A DNA stretch of 64,000 nt from Pseudomonas fragi (GCF_900105835.1 NZ_LT629783.1:2969001-3033000), one strand, 5' to 3'. Positions 1-8,395 are shown, counted from the first letter of the stretch. A program made the numbers and translations. The notes: a model not told the origin generated them from the letters alone.

Positions 1-310
1 CGCCATAGCCTTGCTGTGCCCCCTCCAGATCCTCGCCCGCGCAGCTCACATCACCGGCATCGTACAGCGGCGCGTGACCGTGCCATGCCAGGTTGGCCAA
101 GGCCTTGCGCAAAGCCTGCGGCCCCTTGCGTGCGCCGGTACGGCCCTGATTGCGCCTGACCCCTTCATCGCAGGCCAAACCAATCAATGCAGCCCCCGCT
201 GGCAGGCCATCGGCCACAGGCTTGACCCATTGATGCCAGCGCAACGCGCCCTGCCCTTCAGCGGCATCAATACGGCCTGTCCACAAGGACATGTCGGGTA
301 CAACCGTCAT
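1..310 (-). CDS. hutG: formimidoylglutamase (arginase family), 5' part only
   Basis: Expected to hydrolyse N-formimidoyl-L-glutamate to glutamate and formamide at the end of histidine breakdown; a cytoplasmic manganese enzyme of the ureohydrolase fold. Only the first 103 codons are inside the window; the rest lies beyond the left edge. The protein starts [15 protein letters not shown] and continues with [13 protein letters not shown] and [11 protein letters not shown], the opening seen in formimidoylglutamases; the metal-binding His/Asp motifs are outside. ATG 310 has a GGAG eight bases upstream. It starts 20 bases after the stop of the IclR gene on the same strand, so the two are probably cotranscribed. 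Agmatinase-like ureohydrolases are the main alternative. Confidence 0.72.
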   Translation of the reverse strand, partial: MTVVPDMSLWTGRIDAAEGQGALRWHQWVKPVADGLPAGAALIGLACDEGVRRNQGRTGARKGPQALRKALANLAWHGHAPLYDAGDVSCAGEDLEGAQQGYG

Positions 311-330
311 GTTTGAAACTCCAGTCAAAT

Positions 331-1056
331 TCAGTCGAGCCGGGCGCTCAGGCGCAGGGCTACGTCCTGGGTCCAGCGGATCAGGCGTTCACTGCGGGTG
401 TGTGCCCGGGTGGCCGGGGCCATGAGGCTGATGGCGCCTTGCAGGCGATTGCGGCTGTCGAGCAGCGGCGCGCTGATACCCCAAATACCGTCGTCGATCT
501 CACTCACACTCACGGCATAACCGGCAGCGCGGATCTGGGCAAAGCTGCGCTGATAGGTGGCAACTTCTTCAGGCTCGACGCCTTGCGCCAGAAGCGCCGA
601 CACGCTTTGCGCCTCATCCATATACGCCAGCAGCACCCGCGCAGAAGCGCCGACCAACAGCGGCTGGGCCAGCCCTTTCTGGTAACAGCAGCGCAGGGGT
701 TGCGGGCTGTCGACCAGCTCAATGCAAATCGCCTGACCGTTGCTCGGCACCATCAAGGCCACGCTCTCCTGGCTTTGCTCGGCCAGACGCTTGAGTTCAG
801 GTTTGGCCAGCGTCACCAGCACCGCTTCGCGGTCGAATTTTTTCGCCAGCTGCAAACAGGCAGGCCCTGGCAGATAGCGGCCCTGGCCGTTCTCTTCGGC
901 CAGGCCCCAGCGCAACAGCGTGTTGAGGTGGCGATAGGTGCTGCTCAGCGGCTGCCCCAGTTGCTCGGAAAGCGCCTTGGCGGAGATCGCCTCAGCGGAT
1001 TGCCCCAGACTGACGAGGATTTGCAGCAAGCGATCAGTTGGCGTGTTGTAGTTCAT
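331..1056 (-). CDS. IclR family transcriptional regulator
   Basis: DNA-binding regulator with an N-terminal winged helix (about residues 5-65, [20 protein letters not shown] then [16 protein letters not shown] as recognition helix) and a C-terminal IclR effector domain (about 80-240, with [14 protein letters not shown] near its end). The ATG at 1056 ([14 protein letters not shown]) starts right at the conserved domain. Upstream ATGs at 1068 and 1122 are possible but add residues outside the family. It lies just upstream of the formimidoylglutamase gene on the same strand and probably controls it. The usual histidine-utilisation repressor in pseudomonads is the GntR-type HutC, so an IclR regulator here may respond to another ligand. 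The ligand cannot be told from sequence. Confidence 0.85.
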   Translation of the reverse strand: MNYNTPTDRLLQILVSLGQSAEAISAKALSEQLGQPLSSTYRHLNTLLRWGLAEENGQGRYLPGPACLQLAKKFDREAVLVTLAKPELKRLAEQSQESVALMVPSNGQAICIELVDSPQPLRCCYQKGLAQPLLVGASARVLLAYMDEAQSVSALLAQGVEPEEVATYQRSFAQIRAAGYAVSVSEIDDGIWGISAPLLDSRNRLQGAISLMAPATRAHTRSERLIRWTQDVALRLSARLD

Positions 1057-1182
1057 TGTCGGCCCCATGCTCTTGCCTGCATGGTGCACGGTGTTTCCCA
1101 TTAGCTGAAATTCGATTCCCACTGAATGGGAAAAAACCGCCAGATAGTGATCAGCGGTCGCAAAATGACCACCTTACAGGCA

Positions 1183-1217
1183 CAAAAAAACCGCCATCCC
1201 GAAGGATGACGGTTTTT
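1183..1217 (-). terminator. intrinsic terminator of gabP
   Basis: Inverted repeat with arms AAAACCGCCATCC (1187-1199) and GGATGACGGTTTT (1204-1216), one mismatch, loop CGAA. Read on the minus strand it is followed by a run of seven T (1184-1190 in plus coordinates). It lies 33 bases past the gabP stop. Confidence 0.85.
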
Positions 1218-1249
1218 CTGGGTATTCAACCGCGAGAACCGTCCTGGCC

Positions 1250-2641
1250 TCAGTTGAGTACCGGTGCCCCCAACTTCTCAATGCGACGACGGCGTGCCAC
1301 CAGCAGGCCTGCCACCACCACCAGAATGCTTAGCAAACCGGTAGCCATGATTTCAACGCGATGCGCTTCCTGGAACAGCATGACCGTCAGAATAGCCACG
1401 ATAAAGACGATTACTGCATAGGTCAGGCCCGGGAACAGCCACATCTTGAACGAAATATTCTCGCCCAGAGCCGTGCGCTTCTGGCGCATGCGCAGTTGCG
1501 ACACGGCAATCACCAGATACACCAGCAATGCAATGGCACCAGAGCTGGCCAGCAGGAACTCGAACACGGCTGCCGGAGCCACGTAGTTGGCGAATACCGC
1601 TACAAAGGCTGCGCCCGTGGACATCATCACCGCCCAGTAAGGCGTGCCCGCAGCGTTGGTGCGCTTGGCCGCGGCCGGTGCATCACCACGTTTGCTCAGG
1701 GAGTAGAGCATGCGCGAAGAGGTGTAGAGCGCCGAGTTCAGGCAACTGGTGACGGCAATCAGTACCACGATATCCACGATCAGCTTGGCATTCGGGATGC
1801 CCATGCGATCAAGCACGGTCTGGTAGGAACCCAACTGCGCCAGGCTCGGGTCGTTCCACGGCACCAGGGCCACAACGATGAAAATCGACACCAGATAGAA
1901 CAAGCCAATACGCCAGATCACCGAGTTGGTGGCCTTGGTGATCTGCTTGCTCGGGTCTTTGGATTCCGCCGCCGCGATGGTGACGATTTCAGTGCCCATG
2001 AACGAGAACATGGTGGTCAGCATGGCAGCCAGAACGGCGCCCATGCCATTGGGCATAAAGCCGATGGTATCGGACAGATGCGCGACACCGCTGACCTGGC
2101 TGGTAGGCAGATAGCCGAAAATGGCCAGCAGACCCAAAATGATAAAGCCGATAATCGCCAGCACCTTGACCAGCGCAAACCAGAACTCGAACTCGCCGTA
2201 GTTCTTGACGCTAAACAGGTTGGTGGCGGTCAGCAACAGGGTGATGACCAGGGTAAACACCCAGATCGCCGTGCCCGGGAACCACGCATGCAGGATGGTA
2301 CCTGCGGCGACAGCTTCCAGCGGGATCACCAGGACCCAGAACCACCAGTACAGCCAGCCAATGGTAAAACCGGCCCAGTGCCCGATGGCACGGTCGGCGT
2401 AAGTGGAGAACGAACCGGTGTCCGGCGAGGCAACGGCCATTTCGGCCAGCATGCGCATCACCAGTACAACCAGCGTGCCTGCTGCGGCATAGGCCAGCAG
2501 CACAGCGGGGCCCGCCTGGGCAATCGCGTGTCCGGAACCGACAAACAAACCGGCGCCGATAACACCGGCAATCGACAGCATGGTCACATGCCGTGGTTTG
2601 AGCCCTTGTTCCAGGCCGCTAGAGGATTGCGTATTGCTCAT
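1250..2641 (-). CDS. gabP: GABA permease, APC superfamily
   Basis: Inner-membrane amino acid:proton symporter, 463 residues, with the twelve-helix pattern of the amino acid transporter family. The first helix carries the substrate-loop signature SIAGVIGAGLFVGSG (about residues 23-37). The stretches MRMLAEMAVASPDTGSFSTYAD and WLYWWFWVLVIPLEA match Pseudomonas GabP, which imports 4-aminobutyrate. The ATG at 2641 has AAAGG seven bases upstream. It ends in a clear terminator. Upstream lie a sigma-54-type promoter (2726-2741) and a palindromic site (2772-2798), suggesting activation by an enhancer-binding protein. No GABA transaminase gene is adjacent. Another small neutral or beta-amino acid as substrate is possible. 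Confidence 0.85.
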   Translation of the reverse strand: MSNTQSSSGLEQGLKPRHVTMLSIAGVIGAGLFVGSGHAIAQAGPAVLLAYAAAGTLVVLVMRMLAEMAVASPDTGSFSTYADRAIGHWAGFTIGWLYWWFWVLVIPLEAVAAGTILHAWFPGTAIWVFTLVITLLLTATNLFSVKNYGEFEFWFALVKVLAIIGFIILGLLAIFGYLPTSQVSGVAHLSDTIGFMPNGMGAVLAAMLTTMFSFMGTEIVTIAAAESKDPSKQITKATNSVIWRIGLFYLVSIFIVVALVPWNDPSLAQLGSYQTVLDRMGIPNAKLIVDIVVLIAVTSCLNSALYTSSRMLYSLSKRGDAPAAAKRTNAAGTPYWAVMMSTGAAFVAVFANYVAPAAVFEFLLASSGAIALLVYLVIAVSQLRMRQKRTALGENISFKMWLFPGLTYAVIVFIVAILTVMLFQEAHRVEIMATGLLSILVVVAGLLVARRRRIEKLGAPVLN

Positions 2642-2725
2642 TGGGACTACCTTTCATTGAAGCCATTCCGAGCACCCGCGTTGACCTTCGTAAAAAGTAA
2701 CCAACGGGGCGTTTAGAATCCTTGA

Positions 2726-2741
2726 CGCAATAAGTGAGCCA
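2726..2741 (-). promoter_or_regulatory. sigma-54 (-24/-12) promoter for gabP
   Basis: On the minus strand the sequence is TGGCTCACTTATTGCG. GG and GC are ten bases apart as required for RpoN, and 13 of 16 positions fit the TGGCACG-N4-TTGCA pattern loosely. It sits about 85 bases upstream of the gabP ATG, leaving a normal leader. Confidence 0.6.
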
Positions 2742-2771
2742 GAATGTGACAAATGCACGGTTTGCGCGGGC

Positions 2772-2798
2772 TGCAACGATTTGCAACAGACGTTGCAA
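2772..2798. promoter_or_regulatory. palindromic site upstream of gabP promoter
   Basis: TGCAACG (2772-2778) and CGTTGCA (2791-2797) form a perfect inverted repeat with a 12-base gap; TTGCAA also occurs at 2781-2786 and 2793-2798. It is 30-70 bases upstream of the sigma-54 element, a plausible place for an activator site. Confidence 0.4.
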
Positions 2799-3184
2799 GC
2801 CATTGAGGCTAATGGCTTTTCGCCCATTCGTTACCGAAACACTCAGTTACGCGGCTGTCGGCGCACCAAAAATACCCAAAACCGCCCATATGGCCCAAAA
2901 GCAGTGCACATCTTTAACCTTTAGTAGGTTCGCGCTTCCAACACCGGGCCAAAGCTGGCAACATCGCGACCTTTTTTAAGCGACACCTGTCTGGCCGAAC
3001 GGCGAAATACAGGGTCGGTTGTTGTCGGCGCGACACTCTGCTGTAGCGATGCGACAAACTGCCACCCCCACGCCTTTTGTGTCTTCAGGGCGGCTGGTTG
3101 CCTCTGCAACCCTATGCTAGCTTGGCCTGCGCCAGGAAGGCCGCCCAACAGCAGGATCGCACCCGAACACAATGAGGAACGCAC

Positions 3185-3958
3185 ATGGCTTTGGCCACGC
3201 CCGCGCTTGAAATCCGCAACTTGCACAAACGCTACGGCGAGCTTGAGGTACTCAAGGGTATCTCGCTGACCGCACGCGACGGCGACGTGATCTCGATCCT
3301 GGGTTCTTCCGGTTCCGGCAAGTCCACTCTGCTGCGCTGCATCAACCTGCTCGAGAACCCCCACGAGGGGCAGATCGTGGTCGCCGGTGAAGAGCTCAAA
3401 CTCAAGAAAGCCAAAAATGGCGAACTGATCGCGGCCGACGGCAAGCAGATCAACCGCATGCGCAGCGAACTGGGTTTTGTGTTTCAAAACTTTAACCTGT
3501 GGCCGCACATGACCATCCTCGACAACATTATCGAGGCGCCACGTCGCGTGCTGGGGCAAAGCAAGGCCGAGGCCATCGAAGTGGCTGAAGCGTTGCTGGC
3601 CAAGGTCGGCATTGGCGAAAAACGCCATGCCTACCCCTCTGAATTGTCCGGCGGCCAGCAGCAACGCGCAGCGATTGCCCGCACCCTGGCCATGCAGCCC
3701 AAAGTCATTCTGTTCGATGAACCGACATCGGCACTTGACCCGGAAATGGTTCAAGAAGTACTTAGTGTGATCCGCGCGCTCGCCGAAGAAGGTCGCACTA
3801 TGCTGCTGGTCACCCACGAGATGGGCTTTGCCCGCCAGGTGTCCACCGAAGTAGTGTTTTTGCACCAGGGCCTGATCGAAGAGCAAGGGTCGCCAGAACA
3901 GGTGTTCGACAACCCGGTTTCGGCGCGCTGTAAACAATTCATGTCCAGCAACCGCTAA
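3185..3958 (+). CDS. polar amino acid ABC transporter, ATP-binding protein
   Basis: Cytoplasmic ATPase of the HisP/GlnQ/AotP group, 257 residues, energising import of a basic or polar amino acid. Visible motifs: Walker [10 protein letters not shown] (40-48), Q-loop QNFNLWP (101-107), signature LSGGQQQR (154-161), Walker B VILFDEP (174-180) and the switch histidine (211). A ten-residue insert around [17 protein letters not shown] is typical of the histidine/arginine/ornithine members. GAGGA precedes the ATG. It is the first gene of a four-gene unit: the binding protein begins 13 bases after the stop and two permeases follow. Substrate inferred from relatives: arginine, ornithine, lysine or histidine. 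Confidence 0.92.
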   Translation: MALATPALEIRNLHKRYGELEVLKGISLTARDGDVISILGSSGSGKSTLLRCINLLENPHEGQIVVAGEELKLKKAKNGELIAADGKQINRMRSELGFVFQNFNLWPHMTILDNIIEAPRRVLGQSKAEAIEVAEALLAKVGIGEKRHAYPSELSGGQQQRAAIARTLAMQPKVILFDEPTSALDPEMVQEVLSVIRALAEEGRTMLLVTHEMGFARQVSTEVVFLHQGLIEEQGSPEQVFDNPVSARCKQFMSSNR

Positions 3959-3971
3959 CGGAGCAACACGA

Positions 3972-4727
3972 ATGCAGACCTATAAAAAGCTTCTCATGGC
4001 CGCTGCCGCCACACTGGTTTTCAGCGCCAACGCCCTGGCTGTAGACAAGTACAAAGTCGGTATTGAAGGGGCTTACCCACCGTTCAACAACAAGAACGCC
4101 AGTGGTGAAGTCGTCGGCTTCGACCCGGACATCGCCATGGCCCTGTGCGCCAAGATGAAAGCCGAGTGTGAAATCGTCACCTCGGACTGGGACGGCATCA
4201 TCCCGGCCCTGAACGCCAAAAAGTACGACTTCATCGTGTCGTCGCTGTCGATCACTGACGAGCGCAAGCAGGCGGTGGACTTCACCGACCCGTACTACTC
4301 CAACAAGCAGCAGTTCATTGCGCCGAAAAAAGTCGACTTCAAAACCGACCTCGCGTCCCTCAAGGGCAAGGCCCTGGGCACCCAGCGTTCGACCCAGGCC
4401 GCAACCTGGCTGGATGACAACCTGGGCACTGACGCTACCATCTCCCTGTACGACACCCAGGAAAACGCCTACCTCGACCTGACGTCGGGCCGCGTAGATG
4501 CGCTGCTGGCTGACAAGTATGCCAACTACGACTGGCTGAAAAGCCCGGCTGGCCAGGCATACGAGTTCAAGGGTGAGCCGGTCAACGAAGACGACAAGGT
4601 CGGTATTGCCCTGCGCAAGGGCGACAACGAACTGCGCGCCAAGCTGAACCTGGCCCTCAAGCAAATCGTTGAAGACGGCACGTACAAGAAGATCAACGAC
4701 AAGTACTTCCCGTTCAGCATCTACTGA
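3972..4727 (+). CDS. basic amino acid-binding periplasmic protein (HisJ/ArgT type)
   Basis: Periplasmic substrate-binding protein of solute-binding family 3, 251 residues. A signal peptide ends at ANALA (about residue 23). The mature protein begins with the family pattern KVGIEGAYPPFNNKNASGEVVGFDPDIA, and the ligand-site arginine is in the QRSTQAATW region. The C-terminus (INDKYFPFSIY) is the usual ending of lysine/arginine/ornithine-binding proteins, so a basic amino acid is the likely ligand. It lies between the ATPase and permease genes of the same system. Confidence 0.9.
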   Translation: MQTYKKLLMAAAATLVFSANALAVDKYKVGIEGAYPPFNNKNASGEVVGFDPDIAMALCAKMKAECEIVTSDWDGIIPALNAKKYDFIVSSLSITDERKQAVDFTDPYYSNKQQFIAPKKVDFKTDLASLKGKALGTQRSTQAATWLDDNLGTDATISLYDTQENAYLDLTSGRVDALLADKYANYDWLKSPAGQAYEFKGEPVNEDDKVGIALRKGDNELRAKLNLALKQIVEDGTYKKINDKYFPFSIY

Positions 4728-4784
4728 CCTGCCTGACCGGTGCGCCTGCGGGCGCGCCGGTCCCTAGCAAAGCCTGCCTACCCC

Positions 4785-5477
4785 ATGACTATCGATTTAT
4801 ACGGATTCGGCCCGGCGCTTGCCGCTGGCGCGCTGATGACCGTCAAACTGGCACTCACTGCGCTGTGTCTGGGCCTGGTGCTCGGATTGCTCGGTGCCTT
4901 GGCCAAGACGTCCCCCTTCAAACCGCTTAGATGGTTGGGCGGCGCCTATTCGACCCTGGTTCGTGGCGTGCCCGAACTGCTCTGGGTGTTGCTGATCTAC
5001 TTCGGCAGCGTGAATCTGGTGCGCGCCATCGGCGAATACATCGGCATGCCCGACCTCACCCTCAGCGCCTTTGCCGCGGGTGTGCTCGCCTTGGGCCTGT
5101 GCTTTGGTGCCTATGCCACCGAAGTATTCCGTGGTGCCATCCTGGCCATCCCCAAGGGCCACCGCGAAGCGGGCATGGCACTGGGCCTGTCCAAACCACG
5201 GATCTTCACCAAGCTGGTGCTGCCGCAAATGTGGCGCATCGCCCTGCCCGGCCTGGGCAACCTGTTCATGATCCTGATGAAAGACACCGCACTGGTGTCG
5301 GTTATCGGCCTTGAAGAAATCATGCGTCAGGCGCAAAACGCCGTGACCTTCGCCAAACACCCGTTCACCTTCTACATGGTGGCAGCCGTGATGTACCTGG
5401 GTCTGACCGTACTGGCCATGGGCACCATGCACGTGCTTGAAAAACGCGCAGCGCGCGGCTTCGTGAGGAGGACGTAA
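4785..5477 (+). CDS. amino acid ABC transporter permease 1 (HisQ type)
   Basis: Inner-membrane subunit of the same importer, 230 residues from the ATG at 4785 (MTIDLYGFGPALAAG). An upstream in-frame start at 4740 would add an arginine-rich stretch with no family match, so the shorter form is chosen. About five membrane helices; the cytoplasmic EAA loop that contacts the ATPase is visible as KGHREAGMALGLSKPRIFTKLVLPQ. It overlaps the next permease gene by one base (TAATG), showing translational coupling. Confidence 0.9.
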   Translation: MTIDLYGFGPALAAGALMTVKLALTALCLGLVLGLLGALAKTSPFKPLRWLGGAYSTLVRGVPELLWVLLIYFGSVNLVRAIGEYIGMPDLTLSAFAAGVLALGLCFGAYATEVFRGAILAIPKGHREAGMALGLSKPRIFTKLVLPQMWRIALPGLGNLFMILMKDTALVSVIGLEEIMRQAQNAVTFAKHPFTFYMVAAVMYLGLTVLAMGTMHVLEKRAARGFVRRT

Positions 5478-6166
5478 TGGAGTGGGAAGTAATCCTCAAG
5501 TGGCTGCCCAAGCTGATGCAGGGCGCAACCCTGACCCTGGAGCTGACCGCCATCTCGGTGATCGCCGGTCTGATCGTGGCCATCCCGCTGGGCATCGCCC
5601 GCTCGTCCAAGCTCTGGTATGTGCGTTCGCTGCCTTACGCCTACATCTTTTTCTTCCGTGGCACGCCACTGCTGATCCAGCTGTTTTTGGTCTATTACGG
5701 CCTGGCGCAGTTCGATGTGGTGCGTGAAAGCGCGTTGTGGCCGTACCTGCGCAGCCCGTTCTGGTGCGCGATCATCACCATGACCCTGCACACCGCCGCC
5801 TATATCGCCGAGATCCTGCGCGGTGCGATTCAGGCCATCCCGCCGGGTGAGATCGAGGCGGCACGGGCGCTGGGCATGTCGCGCTTCAAGACCCTGGTGC
5901 ATATCGTCCTGCCTCGCGCGGCGCGCATCGGCCTGCCGGCCTACAGCAACGAAGTGATCCTGATGCTCAAGGCCAGCTCGCTGGCAAGTACCGTGACCCT
6001 GCTGGAACTGACCGGCATGACCCGCACCATCATTGCGCGCAACTACCAGACAGTGGATATGTTCCTGGCTGCCGGGGCCATTTACCTGATCATGTCGTTT
6101 GTGCTGATCCAGGGCTTCAAACTGCTGGAGCGCTGGTTGCGCGTCGATGCCTGCCAGGGCCGCTGA
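5477..6166 (+). CDS. amino acid ABC transporter permease 2 (HisM type)
   Basis: Second inner-membrane subunit, 229 residues, with the EAA motif at PPGEIEAARALGMSRFKTLVHIVLP and the HisM-like FFFRGTPLLIQLFLVYYGL segment. Its start overlaps the previous stop by one base, and GAGGA is seven bases upstream. The 3' end overlaps the following methyltransferase-like gene by 20 bases, so the latter is probably translated from the same message. Confidence 0.9.
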   Translation: MEWEVILKWLPKLMQGATLTLELTAISVIAGLIVAIPLGIARSSKLWYVRSLPYAYIFFFRGTPLLIQLFLVYYGLAQFDVVRESALWPYLRSPFWCAIITMTLHTAAYIAEILRGAIQAIPPGEIEAARALGMSRFKTLVHIVLPRAARIGLPAYSNEVILMLKASSLASTVTLLELTGMTRTIIARNYQTVDMFLAAGAIYLIMSFVLIQGFKLLERWLRVDACQGR

Positions 6167-7355
6167 CCTGCTGGCCCGCTTCGAGGCGCTGGACAGGTTT
6201 CTGCACGACCACCAGCACCTCTGGCGCCCACGGCCCTTCACTCACCTGAACCTGCCGTGGGAAGCGCAACACCCCGAACTGGCGCAGTGGTTGCGCCAGC
6301 GTTCGCTGCAAGACGCCGAAGCCAGCCACAACCATCCCCAACTCTTGCCCGCCCCTGCGCCATTCCCTGAACTGGCGGCGACCTCACTCGCCCTGAGCCG
6401 GGTCGAGCGCTTGCCCACCCACGCCCTTGCACCCGCCAACCCGCGCTTGCAGGTGGATGTACCGGGGCGCAAATGGCAACAGATCGAAGCCTTCGCCCAA
6501 AGCCTGAGCTTTGCGCAAAAGCCCGCCCACTGGCTGGACTGGTGCTCGGGCAAAGGCCATCTGGGGCGACGGTTGTTGAGCACCGACCAGCAGCTGACGT
6601 GCCTGGAATACGACCCGGCCCTGATCGAGGCCGGGGAGCAACTGAGCCAGCGCCATCACTTGCCCGCCCGGCATGTGCAACAGGACGTACTCGCCCCCGA
6701 CACGGCCATGCAGCTCACCGCCCACATGACCCCCGTGGCGCTGCACGCCTGCGGCGATCTGCATGTGCGCCTGCTGCAGTTGGCCACGGCGGCAGGCTGT
6801 GGACAACTTGCCGTGTCACCCTGCTGCTACAACCGCATCAGCGCGACGCACTATCAAGCGTTATCCACAGTGGCCAAGGCTTCGCACCTGCAGTTGTCAC
6901 TGGAAGACCTGAGCCTGCCCATGAGCGAAACCGTGACCGCCGGCAGCCGCGTGCGGCGCCAGCGCGACGAGTCGATGGCACGGCGTTTGGGTTTTGATTT
7001 GTGGCAACGCCAGCATCGTCAGTGCGACGAATACTTATCCACACCCTCGCTGCCGAGTGCCTGGCTGGGCAAACCGTTTGCCGAGTATTGCGAGGGGTTG
7101 GCGACGCTGAAGAACTTATCCACAAGCGGCGACGAAGACTGGCCAGCACTGGAAGCGGCAGGCCGGGAGCGCTTGGCGCAGGTGCGCAACCTGGAGTTGG
7201 TGCGCGGCCTGTTTCGCCGCCCGCTGGAGCTGTGGTTGGTGCTCGACCGGGCGCTGTACCTGCAAGAAAACGGCTACGAGGTACAGGTCGGCGAGTTTTG
7301 CGACAGCCAGCTGACGCCGCGCAACTTGATGGTGCTTGCGCAGCGCTGTGGATAA
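6147..7355 (+). CDS. SAM-dependent methyltransferase-like protein
   Basis: 402-residue protein of the methyltransferase group related to eukaryotic METTL25-type proteins. The SAM-binding loop reads WLDWCSGKGHLGRRL (about residues 130-144), followed by the acidic strand CLEYDPALIEAG. VALHACGDLHVRLL and SPCCYNRIS form the later conserved blocks. The substrate is unknown. The gene overlaps the end of the ABC permease gene, so it is in the transporter operon. Oddity: the tripeptide Leu-Ser-Thr at residues 239, 297 and 324 is encoded each time as TTA-TCC-ACA, using rare TTA and ACA codons in a GC-rich gene, and each one makes a perfect DnaA box; a fourth box overlaps the stop codon. Confidence 0.8.
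   Translation: MPARAADLLARFEALDRFLHDHQHLWRPRPFTHLNLPWEAQHPELAQWLRQRSLQDAEASHNHPQLLPAPAPFPELAATSLALSRVERLPTHALAPANPRLQVDVPGRKWQQIEAFAQSLSFAQKPAHWLDWCSGKGHLGRRLLSTDQQLTCLEYDPALIEAGEQLSQRHHLPARHVQQDVLAPDTAMQLTAHMTPVALHACGDLHVRLLQLATAAGCGQLAVSPCCYNRISATHYQALSTVAKASHLQLSLEDLSLPMSETVTAGSRVRRQRDESMARRLGFDLWQRQHRQCDEYLSTPSLPSAWLGKPFAEYCEGLATLKNLSTSGDEDWPALEAAGRERLAQVRNLELVRGLFRRPLELWLVLDRALYLQENGYEVQVGEFCDSQLTPRNLMVLAQRCG
6799..7355. promoter_or_regulatory. cluster of DnaA boxes inside a coding region
   Basis: Perfect 9-mers TTATCCACA at 6861-6869, 7035-7043 and 7116-7124, and the reverse form TGTGGATAA at 7347-7355; a one-mismatch box TGTGGACAA is at 6799-6807. Four exact copies in 495 bases, against about 0.5 expected by chance in the whole window on both strands. 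The three forward boxes are codon-aligned and use rare codons. Resembles DnaA-titration or reactivation loci (datA, DARS of E. coli) in logic; the function is inferred. Confidence 0.55.
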
Positions 7356-7375
7356 CTCTGTGAGAGCAGGCTTGT

Positions 7376-7462
7376 TGTGGGAGCGGGCTTGCCCGCGATG
7401 GGATCGCCGTGGTTTACCTGAAAAACCGCAGCGCCTGAATCGCGAGCAAGCCCGCTCCCACA
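7376..7462. repeat. REP doublet (REPIN), family A copy 1
   Basis: Two inverted copies of the Pseudomonas REP unit TGTGGGAGCGGGCTTGC...GCGA, facing each other around a spacer, just after the methyltransferase stop. Preceded by a truncated extra half (GCAGGCTTGT). Confidence 0.9.
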
Positions 7463-7477
7463 CAGGTTTTTGCAGGC

Positions 7478-7888
7478 CTACGAACCGCGATACGTCGAGA
7501 ACCCATAAGGGCTGAGCAACAACGGGATGTGGTAATGCTGATCCACATTCTTCACTTCAAAAATCACCGGAATTTCCGGGAAAAACGTATCGCGGCCCAC
7601 CTTCTTGAAGTACTCGCCGGTCTTGAACACCACCCGGTACTCCCCCGCTTCAAACGCCTGCTTGCCCGGGAACAGTTCGCCGATACGTCCCTGTTCATTG
7701 GTCACGCCCTGGGCCAGCGGCTGCCAGTCTTTGCCTACGTGTTTTTCCAGGGTCACGTTGACGCCCGGGGACGGCAGACCATTTTCCAGGTTGAGCACAT
7801 GCACGCTCAACGGGTTACCCGCCGCCATTGCCAGGCTCGACACCGCACTCAGACTCAACGCCGCCAGGGTGATTCGCAACGATTTCAT
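7478..7888 (-). CDS. hiuH: periplasmic 5-hydroxyisourate hydrolase
   Basis: Transthyretin-like enzyme hydrolysing 5-hydroxyisourate, the first product of urate oxidation. 136 residues with a cleavable signal peptide (MKSLRITLAALSLSAVSSLAMA), so it acts in the periplasm like the Salmonella and E. coli HiuH. The mature chain has LSVHVLNLENGLPSPGVNV with the active-site His, and ends in the diagnostic C-terminal YRGS. It lies 27 bases after the HbpS-like gene on the same strand; both face away from a two-component system. E. coli hiuH is likewise next to the hprRS sensor genes, so peroxide-type control is likely here. No urate oxidase gene is nearby. Confidence 0.9.
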   Translation of the reverse strand: MKSLRITLAALSLSAVSSLAMAAGNPLSVHVLNLENGLPSPGVNVTLEKHVGKDWQPLAQGVTNEQGRIGELFPGKQAFEAGEYRVVFKTGEYFKKVGRDTFFPEIPVIFEVKNVDQHYHIPLLLSPYGFSTYRGS

Positions 7889-7915
7889 GGATATTCCTCA
7901 GTGGTTAAAAAGTAA

Positions 7916-8395
7916 TCAATGTTGAATGGTCAGGCCAACTTGCCCGGCAGCCTTGATCGCGCAGGCTTCGTCCTGCTCAGCACCGCCCGCCCCGGCCACG
8001 CCCAGCGCGCCCACCAGTTCCCCTTCGGCGAATAACGGCACACCGCCGCCCAACAGCAACAGCTCGGCGATGGAGTTGAGATTGGCGGCCTCGGGGTTGT
8101 TACGCGCACGCTCGGCAAACAGGCGGGTCGGGGTTTTGGTCGACAGCGCGGTATAGGCCTTGCGCTGGCTCGCCAGCAGGTTGTGCGGGCCAACGCCTTC
8201 CGGGCGCTGCGCCATCAGCACGTTGCCACCGCGGTCGAGCACGCTCAGCGCCCCGGTGCAGTGCTTGAGGGTCGCGTCGGCCAACTGGCGGGCGGTGGCC
8301 AGGTCCAGATCGGCATGGCGCGCCAGATTCGGCGCCGCCTGGGCCGCGCCGGCAACGCCAACGGCAGTCCACAGCAACAAGGTTTTCAGCATCAT
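7916..8395 (-). CDS. exported HbpS/GlcG-like protein
   Basis: Small heme- or cofactor-binding protein of the GlcG/HbpS family, 159 residues from ATG 8395. An earlier TTG is in frame, but AGGAG lies seven bases before this ATG. A signal peptide (MMLKTLLLWTAVGVAGAAQA) directs it to the periplasm. The family pattern is seen in LDLATARQLADATLK, LSVLDRGGNVLMAQRPEGV, NPEAANLNSIAELLLLGGGVPLF and ELVGALGVAGAGGAEQDEACA. In Streptomyces, the extracellular HbpS binds heme and modulates the SenS/SenR two-component system; here the gene lies back to back with an HK/RR pair and upstream of hiuH. Heme binding and a sensing role are inference. Confidence 0.82.
   Translation of the reverse strand: MMLKTLLLWTAVGVAGAAQAAPNLARHADLDLATARQLADATLKHCTGALSVLDRGGNVLMAQRPEGVGPHNLLASQRKAYTALSTKTPTRLFAERARNNPEAANLNSIAELLLLGGGVPLFAEGELVGALGVAGAGGAEQDEACAIKAAGQVGLTIQH

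Larger units (their letters stand above)
2642..3184. other. 543-base divergent intergenic region, gabP / amino acid ABC transporter
   Basis: No convincing gene. The gabP-proximal half holds the sigma-54-like element and the palindrome listed separately. The half next to the ABC transporter (2800-3184) is rich in short GC runs but shows no clear terminator or -35/-10 pair. A good ribosome site (GAGGAA, 3172-3177) precedes the ATPase gene. Short open frames here lack ribosome sites and known-family similarity. Confidence 0.6.

Noticed and set aside
1787..1802. TGGCATTCGGGATGCC as a second sigma-54 promoter
   Set aside because: Has the GG/GC spacing but lies inside gabP coding sequence on the opposite strand and precedes no gene.
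2734..2979. Short plus-strand open frame between gabP and the ABC transporter
   Set aside because: No ribosome site, no family pattern, and it lies across the regulatory region of gabP.
7376..7462. REP arrays as CRISPR repeats
   Set aside because: Units are palindromic pairs scattered at gene ends, not regularly spaced direct repeats, and no cas genes exist.
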